Part shown: positions 8,303-19,099 of the stretch, one piece after another | Layout of the letters: the number at the start of each line of letters is the position of its first letter | How positions within the stretch are numbered: position 1 is the stretch's first letter | NCBI GenBank assembly: GCA_902496115.1 | Contig: CABUZK010000001.1 | Coordinates: 1-64,000 of the forward strand | Source of the DNA: an uncultured Collinsella sp. | Lineage (GTDB): Bacteria > Actinomycetota > Coriobacteriia > Coriobacteriales > Coriobacteriaceae | DNA length: 64,000 bases | Reading direction: 5' to 3' | Notes under the pieces: generated by a model | The model's database searches: none | Seen by the model: the letters and a program-made list of their open reading frames with translations, nothing else | What the model was told of the DNA's origin: nothing | Program-made: the position numbers and the translations under genes

Positions 8303-8361
8303 CAATATTCAAGACTGTTAGGCGAACGGTCAGGCAAAAGAGGATGAAAGGCGGCAAGCAC

Positions 8362-9024
8362 ATGAGAAGTAACGCAGCGAACACCTCTGTGGCCGACGCC
8401 GTCCCCGCGCCCGACAGCGCTGCAAAGCGCTTGACGGGCGACGAACGCCGTCGAGAGATTCTCGCCGCCGTGCGCGCCGTGAGCTCCGAGCTGGGCGTGT
8501 CGCATCTTTCGGTATCGGCCGTGACCAAGCGTGCCGGCTGTACGCGCTCGTTGTTCTACCACTACTTCGCCGATATGGACGCCGCCGTCACTGCCGTCAT
8601 GGACGAGGCAATCGACGGTTTTATCTCCGAGCTCGAGCAGTGGAACGCCAGCCGCACGGTCGGCGACATCGAAGGCGCACTCGACACCGTCGCCCCGCTC
8701 TTTAAGCACCTGGTCGTGAGCGGCCACGAGCTGCCGAGCACGCTCACCTCGAGCAGCGGCGCGCTCTACGGCGGCTTTTTGCACAACGTGGTCCAGCGCG
8801 TGGCGCAGTATATCTGCGACACCACCGTGGTGGATTTTGTCGCCCATCATGAGCTACGCATCGACCATGTCTACGAGACGTTCTACACCCTCATCATGGG
8901 GTTGTTGATGTATATCCGCACGCACCCCGATGTGCCCGACGAGACGGTCAAGGAAATCATCGCCTCGACGCTCCACATCGAGGGCTATACCGCCAAGTAT
9001 CCGGAGCGCAAGCCCCAGAACTGA
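8362..9024 (+). CDS. TetR-family transcriptional regulator
   Basis: A 220-residue regulator. Residues 30-90 carry the TetR DNA-binding domain: RRREILAAVRAVSSELGVSHLSVSAVTKRAGCTRSLFYHYFADMD, with the typical FYHYF turn. The rest is a helical ligand-binding/dimer domain of unknown ligand. ATG 8362 is chosen because AAAGGCGG stands seven bases before it; ATG 8344 would have its purine run touching the start. It probably represses itself, the divergent oxidoreductase and the membrane protein gene 63 bases downstream, through the paired palindromes upstream. Confidence 0.85.
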   Translation: MRSNAANTSVADAVPAPDSAAKRLTGDERRREILAAVRAVSSELGVSHLSVSAVTKRAGCTRSLFYHYFADMDAAVTAVMDEAIDGFISELEQWNASRTVGDIEGALDTVAPLFKHLVVSGHELPSTLTSSSGALYGGFLHNVVQRVAQYICDTTVVDFVAHHELRIDHVYETFYTLIMGLLMYIRTHPDVPDETVKEIIASTLHIEGYTAKYPERKPQN

Positions 9025-9087
9025 CGACATTTAGCCAAACTGCCCGCGATCAGAAGAGGGGCCGCGGGCGTGTGAAAGGAGAGCAGC

Positions 9088-10095
9088 ATGCTGTTCGATG
9101 TTTGGGGTAGCGATACCCTTATCCACTGGGCCGGCTGGGCCATGGTCTTTATTGGTCTGATCGTGCTCAACGAGGTCGGCCGCCGCACCAAGCTGGGCGC
9201 GGCAATCATCTTTGGCGTGGCTCCGCTGGCCATGACCATCTACTGCGTCGCCATCGCCATCGGCGTTTCGCAAGGTGCCGAGTGGGCGCTCACCAACCCC
9301 ACCCATGTGTACCAGAACAGCTGGTTCCACTACGCCAAGGTGTACGCGGCGCTGGCCGGTTGCTGGGGCTTCATTGCCATTAAGTACCAGTGGGGCAAGA
9401 TCGGCAAGGCGCATTGGTTCCGCGCATGGCCGTTTGTGATCGTCGCCATCAACATCATGATCGCCGTCGTGTCCGACTTTGAGAGCGCCTATCACTTCTT
9501 TGTCCTGGGCCAGTCCACTTGGGTCACCTCCGAAGGTGCTACGCAGCTGGCCGGCTGGAACAACGTGTTCAACGGCATCGCCGGTCTCATCAACATCTTC
9601 TGCATGACCGGTTGGTGGAGCGTCTACGCCTCCGAGGATCAGACCGACATGCTGTGGCCCGACATGACCTGGGTCTACATCATCGCCTACGATATCTGGA
9701 ACTTCTGCTACACCTACAACTGCCTGCCCACCCACTCCTGGTTCTGCGGCTTTGCGCTGCTGCTGGCGCCCACCGTCGCCGCCTTTATCTGGAACAAGGG
9801 TGGATGGATCCAGAACCGCGCCTTTACGCTGGCCATTTGGTGCATGTTTGCCCAGGTGTTCCCGTATTTCCAGGAGGAGTCCATCTTTGTGACCCACTCC
9901 ACGCTGGACCCCGGTGCCGCCACCGCAGTCTCGATCGCCGCACTGGTCGCCAACGTCGCCGCGATCATCTACATCGCCTACCGCGCCAAGAAGCTCGGCC
10001 GCAATCCCTACAAGCAGGATGTCTTTGAGGGCACCAGCGATTGGGAGAAGGCTACCGCTCGCCGCGCCAAGGTGGATTACGCACACGCCGAGTAA
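9088..10095 (+). CDS. Polytopic membrane protein, DUF5692-like
   Basis: A 335-residue protein with about eight membrane segments, beginning MLFDVWGSDTLIHWAGWAMVFIGLIVLNEVGRR. It is rich in Trp, Tyr and Phe within the helices (ITWVYIIAYDIWNFCYTYNC region). The C-terminal tail is cytoplasmic and charged. It resembles the DUF5692 family found in Coriobacteriia, from memory; the function is unknown. GAAAGGAG precedes the ATG. It follows the TetR gene in the same direction and ends in a strong terminator, so it is likely part of the TetR-controlled unit with the divergent oxidoreductase. Confidence 0.65.
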   Translation: MLFDVWGSDTLIHWAGWAMVFIGLIVLNEVGRRTKLGAAIIFGVAPLAMTIYCVAIAIGVSQGAEWALTNPTHVYQNSWFHYAKVYAALAGCWGFIAIKYQWGKIGKAHWFRAWPFVIVAINIMIAVVSDFESAYHFFVLGQSTWVTSEGATQLAGWNNVFNGIAGLINIFCMTGWWSVYASEDQTDMLWPDMTWVYIIAYDIWNFCYTYNCLPTHSWFCGFALLLAPTVAAFIWNKGGWIQNRAFTLAIWCMFAQVFPYFQEESIFVTHSTLDPGAATAVSIAALVANVAAIIYIAYRAKKLGRNPYKQDVFEGTSDWEKATARRAKVDYAHAE

Positions 10096-10161
10096 CATGT
10101 TGGCCGCTGTTGGCACTTGGTCATAGGCCCGCTCACCAGGCCTTTCAATCCAATGTCTCGA

Positions 10162-10208
10162 AGAGCCCCCGAAAAGCGTTTCGCTCGCTTTCCGGGGGCT
10201 CTTTGTCG
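10162..10208 (+). terminator. Intrinsic terminator
   Basis: Seventeen-base arms (AGAGCCCCCGAAAAGCG and near-perfect complement) with a 7-base loop, followed by TTTGTCGTT. It closes the TetR/DUF5692-like unit. Confidence 0.85.
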
Positions 10209-10333
10209 TTGCGCCTCTATTCATCTATTCAAAAACACGCGCACATATAAAATCGGATTTCAAATCATGCGGCGGCTCTATGGGGTCCCGTTTTTGGGTA
10301 CATTGTTGTCCCGATATTGAGCTTGGGGGATAT

Positions 10334-11836
10334 ATGAAAGATAAGACGACGGGCCAAGAGGATGCGGTCCAAGATGCAGAAGCATGCGCCGAGGCCCTGG
10401 AGAGCCTGGACCAGATCGCGCTGGCCGAGATTGCGTTTGACGATTCGAGCGTCGATGTGCAGGATGAGCCGGAAATCGAGGCGCAGCCCGATGATCAGGA
10501 TGCAAAAGACGATGGCGCCGCGCCCACCGAAGACGAGGCGGGGCACGAGGAATCCGAATGTGAGGCCGACGACCAGACCGAATCCGATACGAGCGAGGAA
10601 ACCATCTTGCTCGACAGCTTGCCGGCCGAGGATTCGCTGACCCGCGAGCTCCCCGGCCTAGGTTCTGCTCCTGTCGTCGATGAGACCATCGCCATGGGCG
10701 ATATTCCCCTGCCGTCCGTTCCCTCGGCACGCGAAGCCAAGGTCCGCCATCGCAAGATGTCGCCAAAGCGCCGCAATCTGATGGTCGCCGGCGTCGTGGC
10801 CGTCGCGCTTGTCGCCGGCGGTGCAGGCTATGCTGCCTGGAACGGATATCAACAAGAGCAGGCTGCCGCTGTCGCCGCCAATGCCCACACGATGATGTCG
10901 GTTCAGATTGGCGTGCATGCCGCGGGCCTCGACTGTTCCGCCGGCTCCAAGATTCCCGTACAAGTGAGTGGCCAGGATTCTGACGGATCCTCCGTGAGCG
11001 AAACACTCTATGTTGACGAGCGCGGCCGTGGCATCAAACTGCTACCCGGTGACTACACGCTCTCCATTGCCGCCTCCCCCATCGCGTCCGACGGCACCGT
11101 CTATACCGTGCCGACCACCAAGGCGCAGGTCACCATTAAGAGCGACGGGCAGGATTTGAGTGCCCAGGCCACCTTTAAGCTTAAGGTACCTTCGGCAGAC
11201 ACGGTGACCGACGACCAGATCGATGCCGCGGCCAAATATGCCGAGGAAGGCGGCGCGAGCTCTGCCGCCGCGGCAAAGATACTCCAGCAGGCGGCAATTA
11301 CGCGCCGCGATGCCGCCGCCAACGCCGTGAGCGCGAGCGAAGCGCAGGCCGCGCGCGATGCCGACGCTCGGCATAAGGCGACGGATCTGTATCAGCTCGA
11401 TATCCCCGTCGAGTGGTACGGCAAGGTCGAGACTTGGCAAAATGGCAGCACGCTATGCATCTATCTTGCCGGCGACAGCGATACGCCGATTGTGACGCTC
11501 GTCGCGGTGCGCGAGGGCGAGAGCTTTACGCCCGATGAGGGCGATACGGTTTTGGGTGCGGCCAATCTAGGCAACGGTTATACCGTCTACGCCAGCGGCC
11601 CCGTCTATCCGTACGTGGTGTCCCAGACCATCAACGGACGGACGCAGAATCCCGTGTCAACCTACCCCATGGACACGGCCATTGAGCTTGTCGAGCTTAC
11701 GACCGGCAACCGCTACACCTATAGCCAGATCAAGAACGTACTGGTCGGCAAAGACGGCAAAGCCGACGCCGCGACCAAACTCGAGACCGACTACCTCGCC
11801 CAGATTCTGATGCCGAGCATCAAGGCCCAGGACTAG
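10334..11836 (+). CDS. Membrane-anchored protein of unknown function with acidic N-terminal region
   Basis: A 500-residue protein I do not recognise. Residues 1-130 are very acidic (Asp/Glu-rich, low complexity). A basic stretch (HRKMSPKRR) and a single membrane helix (LMVAGVVAVALVAGGAGYAAW, about 149-169) follow. The remainder is extracytoplasmic: two beta-rich regions with an Ala-rich helical stretch (about 310-355, AAAKILQQAAITRRDAAANAVSASEAQ) between them. The topology (cytoplasmic acidic N-tail, exported C-part) resembles actinobacterial cell-envelope regulators, but no catalytic motif is visible. ATG 10334 has GGGGGA six bases upstream; the frame extends further but without a better site. 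Confidence 0.6.
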   Translation: MKDKTTGQEDAVQDAEACAEALESLDQIALAEIAFDDSSVDVQDEPEIEAQPDDQDAKDDGAAPTEDEAGHEESECEADDQTESDTSEETILLDSLPAEDSLTRELPGLGSAPVVDETIAMGDIPLPSVPSAREAKVRHRKMSPKRRNLMVAGVVAVALVAGGAGYAAWNGYQQEQAAAVAANAHTMMSVQIGVHAAGLDCSAGSKIPVQVSGQDSDGSSVSETLYVDERGRGIKLLPGDYTLSIAASPIASDGTVYTVPTTKAQVTIKSDGQDLSAQATFKLKVPSADTVTDDQIDAAAKYAEEGGASSAAAAKILQQAAITRRDAAANAVSASEAQAARDADARHKATDLYQLDIPVEWYGKVETWQNGSTLCIYLAGDSDTPIVTLVAVREGESFTPDEGDTVLGAANLGNGYTVYASGPVYPYVVSQTINGRTQNPVSTYPMDTAIELVELTTGNRYTYSQIKNVLVGKDGKADAATKLETDYLAQILMPSIKAQD

Positions 11837-11862
11837 CCGGCCCGAAGACAGCCGCCCAACGC

Positions 11863-11929
11863 AGTTGCGGTGAAATAGGGATTGTTTTTGCTGGTCAAAC
11901 CGCAAAACAGTCCCTATTTCACCGCAACT
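11863..11929. repeat. 67-bp palindromic repeat, AGTTGCGGTG family (copy R3)
   Basis: Nineteen-base perfect arms (AGTTGCGGTGAAATAGGGA and complement). The outer ten bases match R1 and R2, while the inner arm differs (AAATAGGGA instead of GAATAGTT) with the complementary change on the other side. It lies between two convergent genes, 26 and 24 bases from their stops. Confidence 0.85.
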
Positions 11930-11953
11930 TTTTGGTGACCTTTTTGGTGGCAC

Positions 11954-12148
11954 TCAGCGCCAGGGGTCGGCTTCGAACATTGGCTCGCGCTCGGGGCGGC
12001 GATCGCTGTAGGGATCGTAGCCGTCGTCGTCCTCGTTCTCGGCACGGATGTAGGGGTCGCGCGGCTTGGGTGCCGGCTTAGGCACAGGCTTGGGTGCGGC
12101 GGGTGCGGCATCGGTCGCCGGCGCACTTGTCTTGATCTCGTCTTTCAT
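11954..12148 (-). CDS. Small Pro/Ala/Lys-rich protein of unknown function
   Basis: A 64-residue protein, MKDEIKTSAPATDAAPAAPK followed by a Pro-Lys repeat (KPVPKPAPKPRD) and an acidic C-terminal half with DDDGYDPYSDRRPERE, ending FEADPWR. It has no membrane segment and is probably disordered. ATG 12148 has AAGGAG eight bases upstream, and two earlier in-frame ATGs have worse spacing. GC-rich codon use and the good ribosome site support a real gene, but I cannot assign a role. It is isolated between the 10334-11836 gene and clpB. Confidence 0.55.
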   Translation of the reverse strand: MKDEIKTSAPATDAAPAAPKPVPKPAPKPRDPYIRAENEDDDGYDPYSDRRPEREPMFEADPWR

Positions 12149-12198
12149 TTGCATAGCTCCTTGCATCGCATCCGTTCAACACCATCGATTGTCGCATG

Positions 12199-12235
12199 AA
12201 AAAGGGCGGCGGACCCAATTGGATCCGCCGCCCTT
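12199..12235 (-). terminator. clpB terminator
   Basis: Minus-strand stem AAGGGCGGCGGA with its complement around CCAATTGG, followed by TTTTTC. It lies 45 bases after the clpB stop. Confidence 0.85.
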
Positions 12236-12279
12236 GGCGTTTAGAGGCGGCTGGTAGATTTTAAGGCATGCCCCAAAAT

Positions 12280-14907
<2,628 letters not shown>

Positions 14908-14990
14908 GGAATCACCTCTCTTGGGGCGGCCGCCCTACGGGGCGGCTTCACGTTGTTCGAGAAGTATTGTTGCCAGCTTTGCGCGATCTT

Positions 14991-15024
14991 ATACACAAAT
15001 CTAAGTCTCTATATATAAGATTTT
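14991..15024 (-). promoter_or_regulatory. Stress-gene box upstream of clpB, shared with dnaK
   Basis: On the plus strand the box reads ATACAC-AAATCTAAGTC, 7 bases, ATAAGATTTT. The same order and 7-base gap occur before dnaK (23503-23537). On the coding strand it gives CTTATAT and ACTTAGAT half-sites about 14 bp apart, followed by TATAAG that could be a -10. HspR is encoded nearby and is the likely binder, although the sequence is not the standard HAIR consensus. Confidence 0.6.
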
Positions 15025-15090
15025 CTGAGTGATTGATGGATAGGGAGCAGGTGCGCTCACCCGCCGCGGCTTCGTCCCCTTACTATCTCA

Positions 15091-15295
15091 ATCTGTAACA
15101 TCTAGCGGCCGTTTATGGCTCTAGATGTTACAGATCGAGACGAAATGACCAGCGGCGCCCGTTTATCTAAATCTGTAACATCTACTCGGCAAATAGAGCT
15201 CTATCTGTTACAAATCGAGACGAACGAAGACACCTGAATCGAAAATCTAAATCTGTAACACCAGGCCCACTTTTAACGGCCAAGATGTTACAGAT
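15091..15295. repeat. Three tandem 45-bp hairpins at exact 80-bp spacing
   Basis: Hairpins occupy 15091-15135, 15171-15215 and 15251-15295. Each begins ATCTGTAACA and ends TGTTACAGAT (one base changed in the second). The outer arms are constant while the middle 20-25 bases differ. Each is followed by CGAGACGAA or CGAGACAAA and preceded by TCTA/TCTC-A. No gene lies within, and no similar sequence is seen elsewhere in the window. Confidence 0.85.
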
Positions 15296-15310
15296 CGAGA
15301 CAAACCGAAA

Positions 15311-15345
15311 ACCACCACAAAGGGGACAGGCACCTTTGTGGTGGT
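15311..15345. repeat. 35-bp palindromic element with GGTGCCTGTCCCC core (left copy)
   Basis: Arms ACCACCACAAAG/CTTTGTGGTGGT surround a GGGGACAGG-type core. It is the exact reverse complement of 16115-16149, so the pair brackets the gene between. It lies 8 bases after that gene's stop. On the minus strand the arm is followed by TTTTCG, so it could also terminate transcription. Confidence 0.85.
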
Positions 15346-15353
15346 CGCGGTCT

Positions 15354-16025
15354 CTACTCTTTCGCCGAACCCGTGCTTCCCGATTCGGCGTTCCAGGGCA
15401 TCTCATCCTCGAACAGCCATGTACGGGCAGACCCACTATCGCGTGCAATCTGCGGGTCGGGCAAGCAGGTCTGTTCATAGGCATCTTGGATACACTGACC
15501 CATAAAATCGTTGAGCTCGGCCTGGTCGCCCTCCATGACATAGGCTGCATCGCCGGCCATGATGTAAATGCCCGGACCCTCATTGCCCTCGTAACCCGGA
15601 TCGTACGAAACATCACATAACTTGGCGCCGTTCGCAGTGTCCAGCTCGATGGACGAGCGGTATCCGCCAACCATGTCGTTCGCCTTTGCTCGATAGGACG
15701 CATATCCATACCAACGCTTGAAGGTTTTACCCTTGAGTAGCTCGGACGCCCTATCGATCAGGCTTGTATCCGTGGTATAGCGCATGGCCCCAAGCTGAAT
15801 GCGCGGATAATTGCTAATACCCAGCACAGCCGGCTGCTCATCAAAATCAACGGTAATGGTCTCGGGCTTGTCGTCGCCGGTCAGAAGTTCGACAGATTGA
15901 GTCACAGGCTTGACCACCGGCTCCGTCACCGCAGCAGGTAGCAATGCCATGCCGACAACGCCCGCGCCAACCACGGCTATCGCAAGCGCCAAGACAATCA
16001 ATCCAATACGGGCTGAACGGCTCAC
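15354..16025 (-). CDS. Membrane-anchored or exported protein of unknown function
   Basis: A 223-residue protein beginning (with GTG) MSRSARIGLIVLALAIAVVG, an N-terminal membrane helix or uncleaved signal. The remainder is extracytoplasmic, with conserved-looking patches RIQLGAMRYTTDTSLIDRA and CLPDPQIARDSGSARTWLFE and two cysteines that could pair. I do not recognise a family. GAGGTG stands seven bases before GTG 16025; an in-frame ATG at 16058 would add eleven residues (MAQVCIVRCFA) with a poorer ribosome site. The gene is framed by inverted 35-bp elements, which hints that it may have moved as a unit. Confidence 0.6.
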   Translation of the reverse strand: MSRSARIGLIVLALAIAVVGAGVVGMALLPAAVTEPVVKPVTQSVELLTGDDKPETITVDFDEQPAVLGISNYPRIQLGAMRYTTDTSLIDRASELLKGKTFKRWYGYASYRAKANDMVGGYRSSIELDTANGAKLCDVSYDPGYEGNEGPGIYIMAGDAAYVMEGDQAELNDFMGQCIQDAYEQTCLPDPQIARDSGSARTWLFEDEMPWNAESGSTGSAKE

Positions 16026-16114
16026 GGCAAAACACCTCACAATGCAAACCTGCGCCATTTGTCCTAATGATACCGCCGGCTAACACTATCACCAAAAGAA
16101 GTTGCTCGTACCCC

Positions 16115-16149
16115 ACCACCACAAAGGTGCCTGTCCCCTTTGTGGTGGT
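16115..16149. repeat. 35-bp palindromic element with GGTGCCTGTCCCC core (right copy)
   Basis: Exact inverse of 15311-15345. It lies upstream of the gene it brackets and is followed on the plus strand by TTTTCGAC, matching the flank of the other copy, so the shared unit is a few bases longer than the palindrome. Confidence 0.85.
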
Positions 16150-16244
16150 TTTCGACAAAAAGAAGCCGCGCCAATAAAAAGAGGCGGCATCAAGCAGGTC
16201 TATTTATTAGCGTCCCTCAAGACCCAATGAGAACGTCGCGGTAG

Positions 16245-16314
16245 CCCCGGACACACCTTTCCCTCGGGCGACCCTCGCGAAGCGCGTGAGCACGAGGGAA
16301 AGGTGTGTCCGGGG
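16245..16314 (-). terminator. Long hairpin after the hydratase gene
   Basis: Perfect 22-bp arms starting CCCCGGACACACC enclose 26 bases that contain a second small hairpin (CTCGCGAAGCGCGTGAG). It lies 13 bases after the hydratase stop. No T tract follows directly, so it may act in RNA 3'-end stability rather than classical termination. Confidence 0.55.
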
Positions 16315-16326
16315 CGTACAGCAGAG

Positions 16327-18627
16327 TTACTCGGCAGCGGCCTTGAACTTGTTGTAGTTGATCAGGCAGCCGGCCTTGACGATGGCACGCTCCTCTGCCG
16401 TCATATCGGCAATGTAGAGCTCAATCTGCTCGACCGTGCCGTCGGCGCGCACCACGTAGGCGGCGATGTCCTTCAGGTCACCATCGAGCGCAGCGCGTAT
16501 ACCCGGCACAAAGACGTAGTCGCCCACCTCAAAGTTGGGCTCGGCCTCCATCTGGAAGGGCACCATGCCCCAGTTCATCACGTTGGAGCGATAGCGCTTG
16601 GTGGCGTACTCGTGAACGATATTGGCCAGACCGCCAATCACGCGCTGGCAGCTCGCGGCCTGCTCGCGGGCAGAACCGTCACCGGGCTTCTTGGCATAGA
16701 GCATGGAGCCGTACTCGGTCGCCTTGGCGTCTGCCGCGACACCCGCGCCAGCCAGCGCCTCAAACACGCCGGCAAGCTCGGCATCGAGCGCCGCCAGGTC
16801 GCCTGCCGCTTCGCCGGCAACGCGGCGCTTTTCCACCGCGTCGACCTCCTTGGAACGGCCCACGTAGGCCGGGTCGCGGCGGCTGAGCGTAAACTCGGCC
16901 AAGCCCAGCGGGTTGGAGCGGAAGGAGCTCGTCTCGCCCGAGGGAATGAGCTCATCGGTCGTAGTGACCGGGTCCATGATCTTGGAGCACACCTTGAGCA
17001 GGATATCGTCGCCGAGGGGCTCCATCGCGGGCCACGGCTTGATGTTGGGGCCTTCGACCAGCTCGTCGGCAGGCTCCGCCTTGCCAAAGCCCCAGTACAC
17101 GCGCTTTTTGTACGGCGCGTCGTCAAAGGTGTACTCGCAGGCCTCGTCCCAAGTCTCCTCGGGCAGGTCGGTCGCCGGCGTCAGGACGCCGCCGTTGGCA
17201 GCCGTCGCCGCAATGGAGCGAGCGTCCATCAGGGCCACGGCGCTCAGCTGGCCATTACCCGGCTTGGAACCCTCGCGGTTGGGGAAATTGCGCGTGGTGT
17301 GGCGGATGGACAGGCCGTTGTTGGCAGGCGTGTCGCCGGCGCCAAAGCACGGACCGCAGAACGCCGTACGCACGATCGCGCCGGCCTCCATAAGGTCGTA
17401 GATGTAGCCACGGCGCGTAAGTTCGAGCGCCACGGGCTGGCTTGTGGGATAGACCGACAGCGAGAACTCGCCGCAGCCGGTGTTGGCGCCCTTAAGCACG
17501 CGGGCAGCCTGGACCACGGAGTCGTAGTTACCGCCCGAGCAGCCGGCGATAACGCCCTGCTGCACGTGCAGCTTGCCGTCGACGATCTTGTCGAGCAGGC
17601 TAAAGTGCGTCTTGCCCTCGCCGATCTTGGCAGCCTCGAGCTCCACCTCATGCAGGATATCCTCGAGGTTCTCGTTGAGCTCGTCGATCTCAAAGCCGTT
17701 GGAAGGATGGAACGGCAGCGCGATCATGGGCTTGATGCTGGACAGATCGACCTCGACGCAGCCGTCATAGTAGGCGACATCGGCGGGCTTGAGCTCGCGG
17801 TAGTCGTCGCCGCGGCCGTGCATGGTCAAAAACGCGCGTGTGTCCTCGTCGGTGGCCCAGATGCTCGACAGGCAGGTGGTCTCGGTGGTCATGACATCGA
17901 CGCCATTGCGGTAATCGGTCGTCATGCTCGCGATGCCCGGGCCCACAAACTCCATGACCTTGTTCTTGACGTAGCCCTTGGCAAAGACCGCCTTGATGAT
18001 AGCGAGCGCCACATCGTGCGGGCCGACGCCGGGGCGCGGGGTGCCCGTGAGGTAGATGGCGACGACGCCGGGATAGGCAACGTCGTAGGTGTCGCGCAGC
18101 AGCTGCTTTGCCAGCTCGCCGCCGCCCTCGCCCACGGCCATGGTGCCCAGGGCGCCATAGCGGGTGTGCGAGTCGGAACCCAGGATCATCTTGCCGCAGC
18201 CGGCGAAGTTCTCACGCATAAAGGAATGGATGACGGCGATGTGCGGCGGAACGAAGATGCCGCCGTACTTCTTGGCCGCGGAAAGGCCAAAGACATGGTC
18301 GTCCTCGTTGATGGTGCCGCCCACGGCGCACAGCGAGTTATGGCAGTTGGTGAGCACGTAGGGCAGCGGGAACTGCTCCATGCCCGAGGCGCGCGCCGTC
18401 TGGATGATGCCGACAAAGGTGATGTCGTGGCTCGCCATGGCGTCGAAGCGAATCTTGAGTGCCTCGGGGTCTCCGGACGTATTGTGTGCCTGGAGAATCG
18501 AATACGCGATGGTGCCGCGCTTGGCATCCTCGGGCGTCTGCGTAATACCGCGCTCGGCAGCCTCGGCCGCAGGCACAACCTCGCTGCCGCCGCGCAGGTA
18601 GATGCCGTCCTCGTACAGCTTGACCAT
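16327..18627 (-). CDS. Aconitase-family hydratase (YbhJ-like)
   Basis: A 766-residue [4Fe-4S] hydro-lyase of the aconitase superfamily, starting [14 protein letters not shown]. Visible features are [13 protein letters not shown] (substrate-binding DSHT motif), the cluster cysteines in [12 protein letters not shown] and [19 protein letters not shown], and the C-terminal swivel-domain region with [13 protein letters not shown]. Length and order fit the E. coli YbhJ type, whose substrate is not settled, rather than AcnA/AcnB. A longer frame continues upstream, but GGGAG at 18633-18637 supports ATG 18627. It stands alone, with a repeat-rich spacer upstream and a hairpin downstream. A role as the organism's citrate-branch aconitase cannot be excluded. 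Confidence 0.75.
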   Translation of the reverse strand: MVKLYEDGIYLRGGSEVVPAAEAAERGITQTPEDAKRGTIAYSILQAHNTSGDPEALKIRFDAMASHDITFVGIIQTARASGMEQFPLPYVLTNCHNSLCAVGGTINEDDHVFGLSAAKKYGGIFVPPHIAVIHSFMRENFAGCGKMILGSDSHTRYGALGTMAVGEGGGELAKQLLRDTYDVAYPGVVAIYLTGTPRPGVGPHDVALAIIKAVFAKGYVKNKVMEFVGPGIASMTTDYRNGVDVMTTETTCLSSIWATDEDTRAFLTMHGRGDDYRELKPADVAYYDGCVEVDLSSIKPMIALPFHPSNGFEIDELNENLEDILHEVELEAAKIGEGKTHFSLLDKIVDGKLHVQQGVIAGCSGGNYDSVVQAARVLKGANTGCGEFSLSVYPTSQPVALELTRRGYIYDLMEAGAIVRTAFCGPCFGAGDTPANNGLSIRHTTRNFPNREGSKPGNGQLSAVALMDARSIAATAANGGVLTPATDLPEETWDEACEYTFDDAPYKKRVYWGFGKAEPADELVEGPNIKPWPAMEPLGDDILLKVCSKIMDPVTTTDELIPSGETSSFRSNPLGLAEFTLSRRDPAYVGRSKEVDAVEKRRVAGEAAGDLAALDAELAGVFEALAGAGVAADAKATEYGSMLYAKKPGDGSAREQAASCQRVIGGLANIVHEYATKRYRSNVMNWGMVPFQMEAEPNFEVGDYVFVPGIRAALDGDLKDIAAYVVRADGTVEQIELYIADMTAEERAIVKAGCLINYNKFKAAAE

Positions 18628-18800
18628 ACTGTCTCCCACTCTGCCCAAAAGATTTGGGCGCATAGCATACATTCGTTCAATATCGTGCCATAGAACGGTT
18701 GCGAGTGGGTTACGAATCTGCACGTTCACTTTATCTCGGTAAAGTAAAGGGCAAGCCCGGTGCGGTCCGGCAAATTTGGTGCAAGAGCGTCCCTTTCGAC

Positions 18801-19071
18801 TAGTCATTTAAGAACGTCCCCCATGACTACCGCATCCGGAGCAAGGCAACGCCGCAGGTAGAGAACGGACAGCGAGCGGGCCGTATTTCCAAAGTGAGGA
18901 ACGTCCCCAAGTGCCGCATCCGGGCCATGGCAACGCCGATATTTTGGCGCGGACAGCGAAAGCCCGCCAGAGCGAGCAAGGTGCCTTGAAACAAGGCGGC
19001 ATTGATCTTTTGATCATGCCGCCGAAGTTGAAAGGCAGATTGCCGCTCTGACGGGCTTGCAGCGTCAACTG
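18801..19071. repeat. Large structured repeat element L1
   Basis: Starts with TAGTCAT-TTAAGAACGTCCCC-ATGACTA (small palindrome, 18801-18829). A head module (GCATCCGG, CAACGCCG, GGACAGCGA) is present twice (about 18811-18879 and 18899-18959). A long nested hairpin follows, pairing CCAGAGCGA with TGCCGCTCTG and AGGCGGCAT with ATGCCGCC. The same order is found once at 43986-44169 with different but still complementary arms. Nothing protein-like is in it. Confidence 0.75.
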
Positions 19072-19099
19072 GTTACGCGGGTTGGTAAACCCGCGTAAC
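19072..19099 (-). repeat. Stop-codon-abutting hairpin after hspR
   Basis: GTTACGCGGGTT and its complement, with the constant centre TTGGTAAA (plus strand). On the minus strand the first base is the G of the hspR TAG stop. Sister copies are 44170-44197 (pyrE) and 36215-36242. Confidence 0.8.

Noticed and set aside
8344..8361. Upstream ATG as the start of the TetR gene
   Set aside because: The purine-rich run touches the ATG directly with no spacing. The next ATG at 8362 has a proper site.
15091..15295. CRISPR array
   Set aside because: The variable parts lie inside palindromes and the constant parts do not form spacer-repeat units. There are only three copies and no cas genes.
15091..15295. 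Integron attC sites
   Set aside because: The GTAAC/GTTAC ends looked similar at first, but the RYYYAAC/GTTRRRY consensus is not met, there is no cassette gene between copies, and no integrase is seen.
16303..18693. A 796-codon plus-strand frame across the hydratase gene
   Set aside because: Same mirror effect; no ribosome site, no family features, and the opposite strand encodes an obvious aconitase-family protein.
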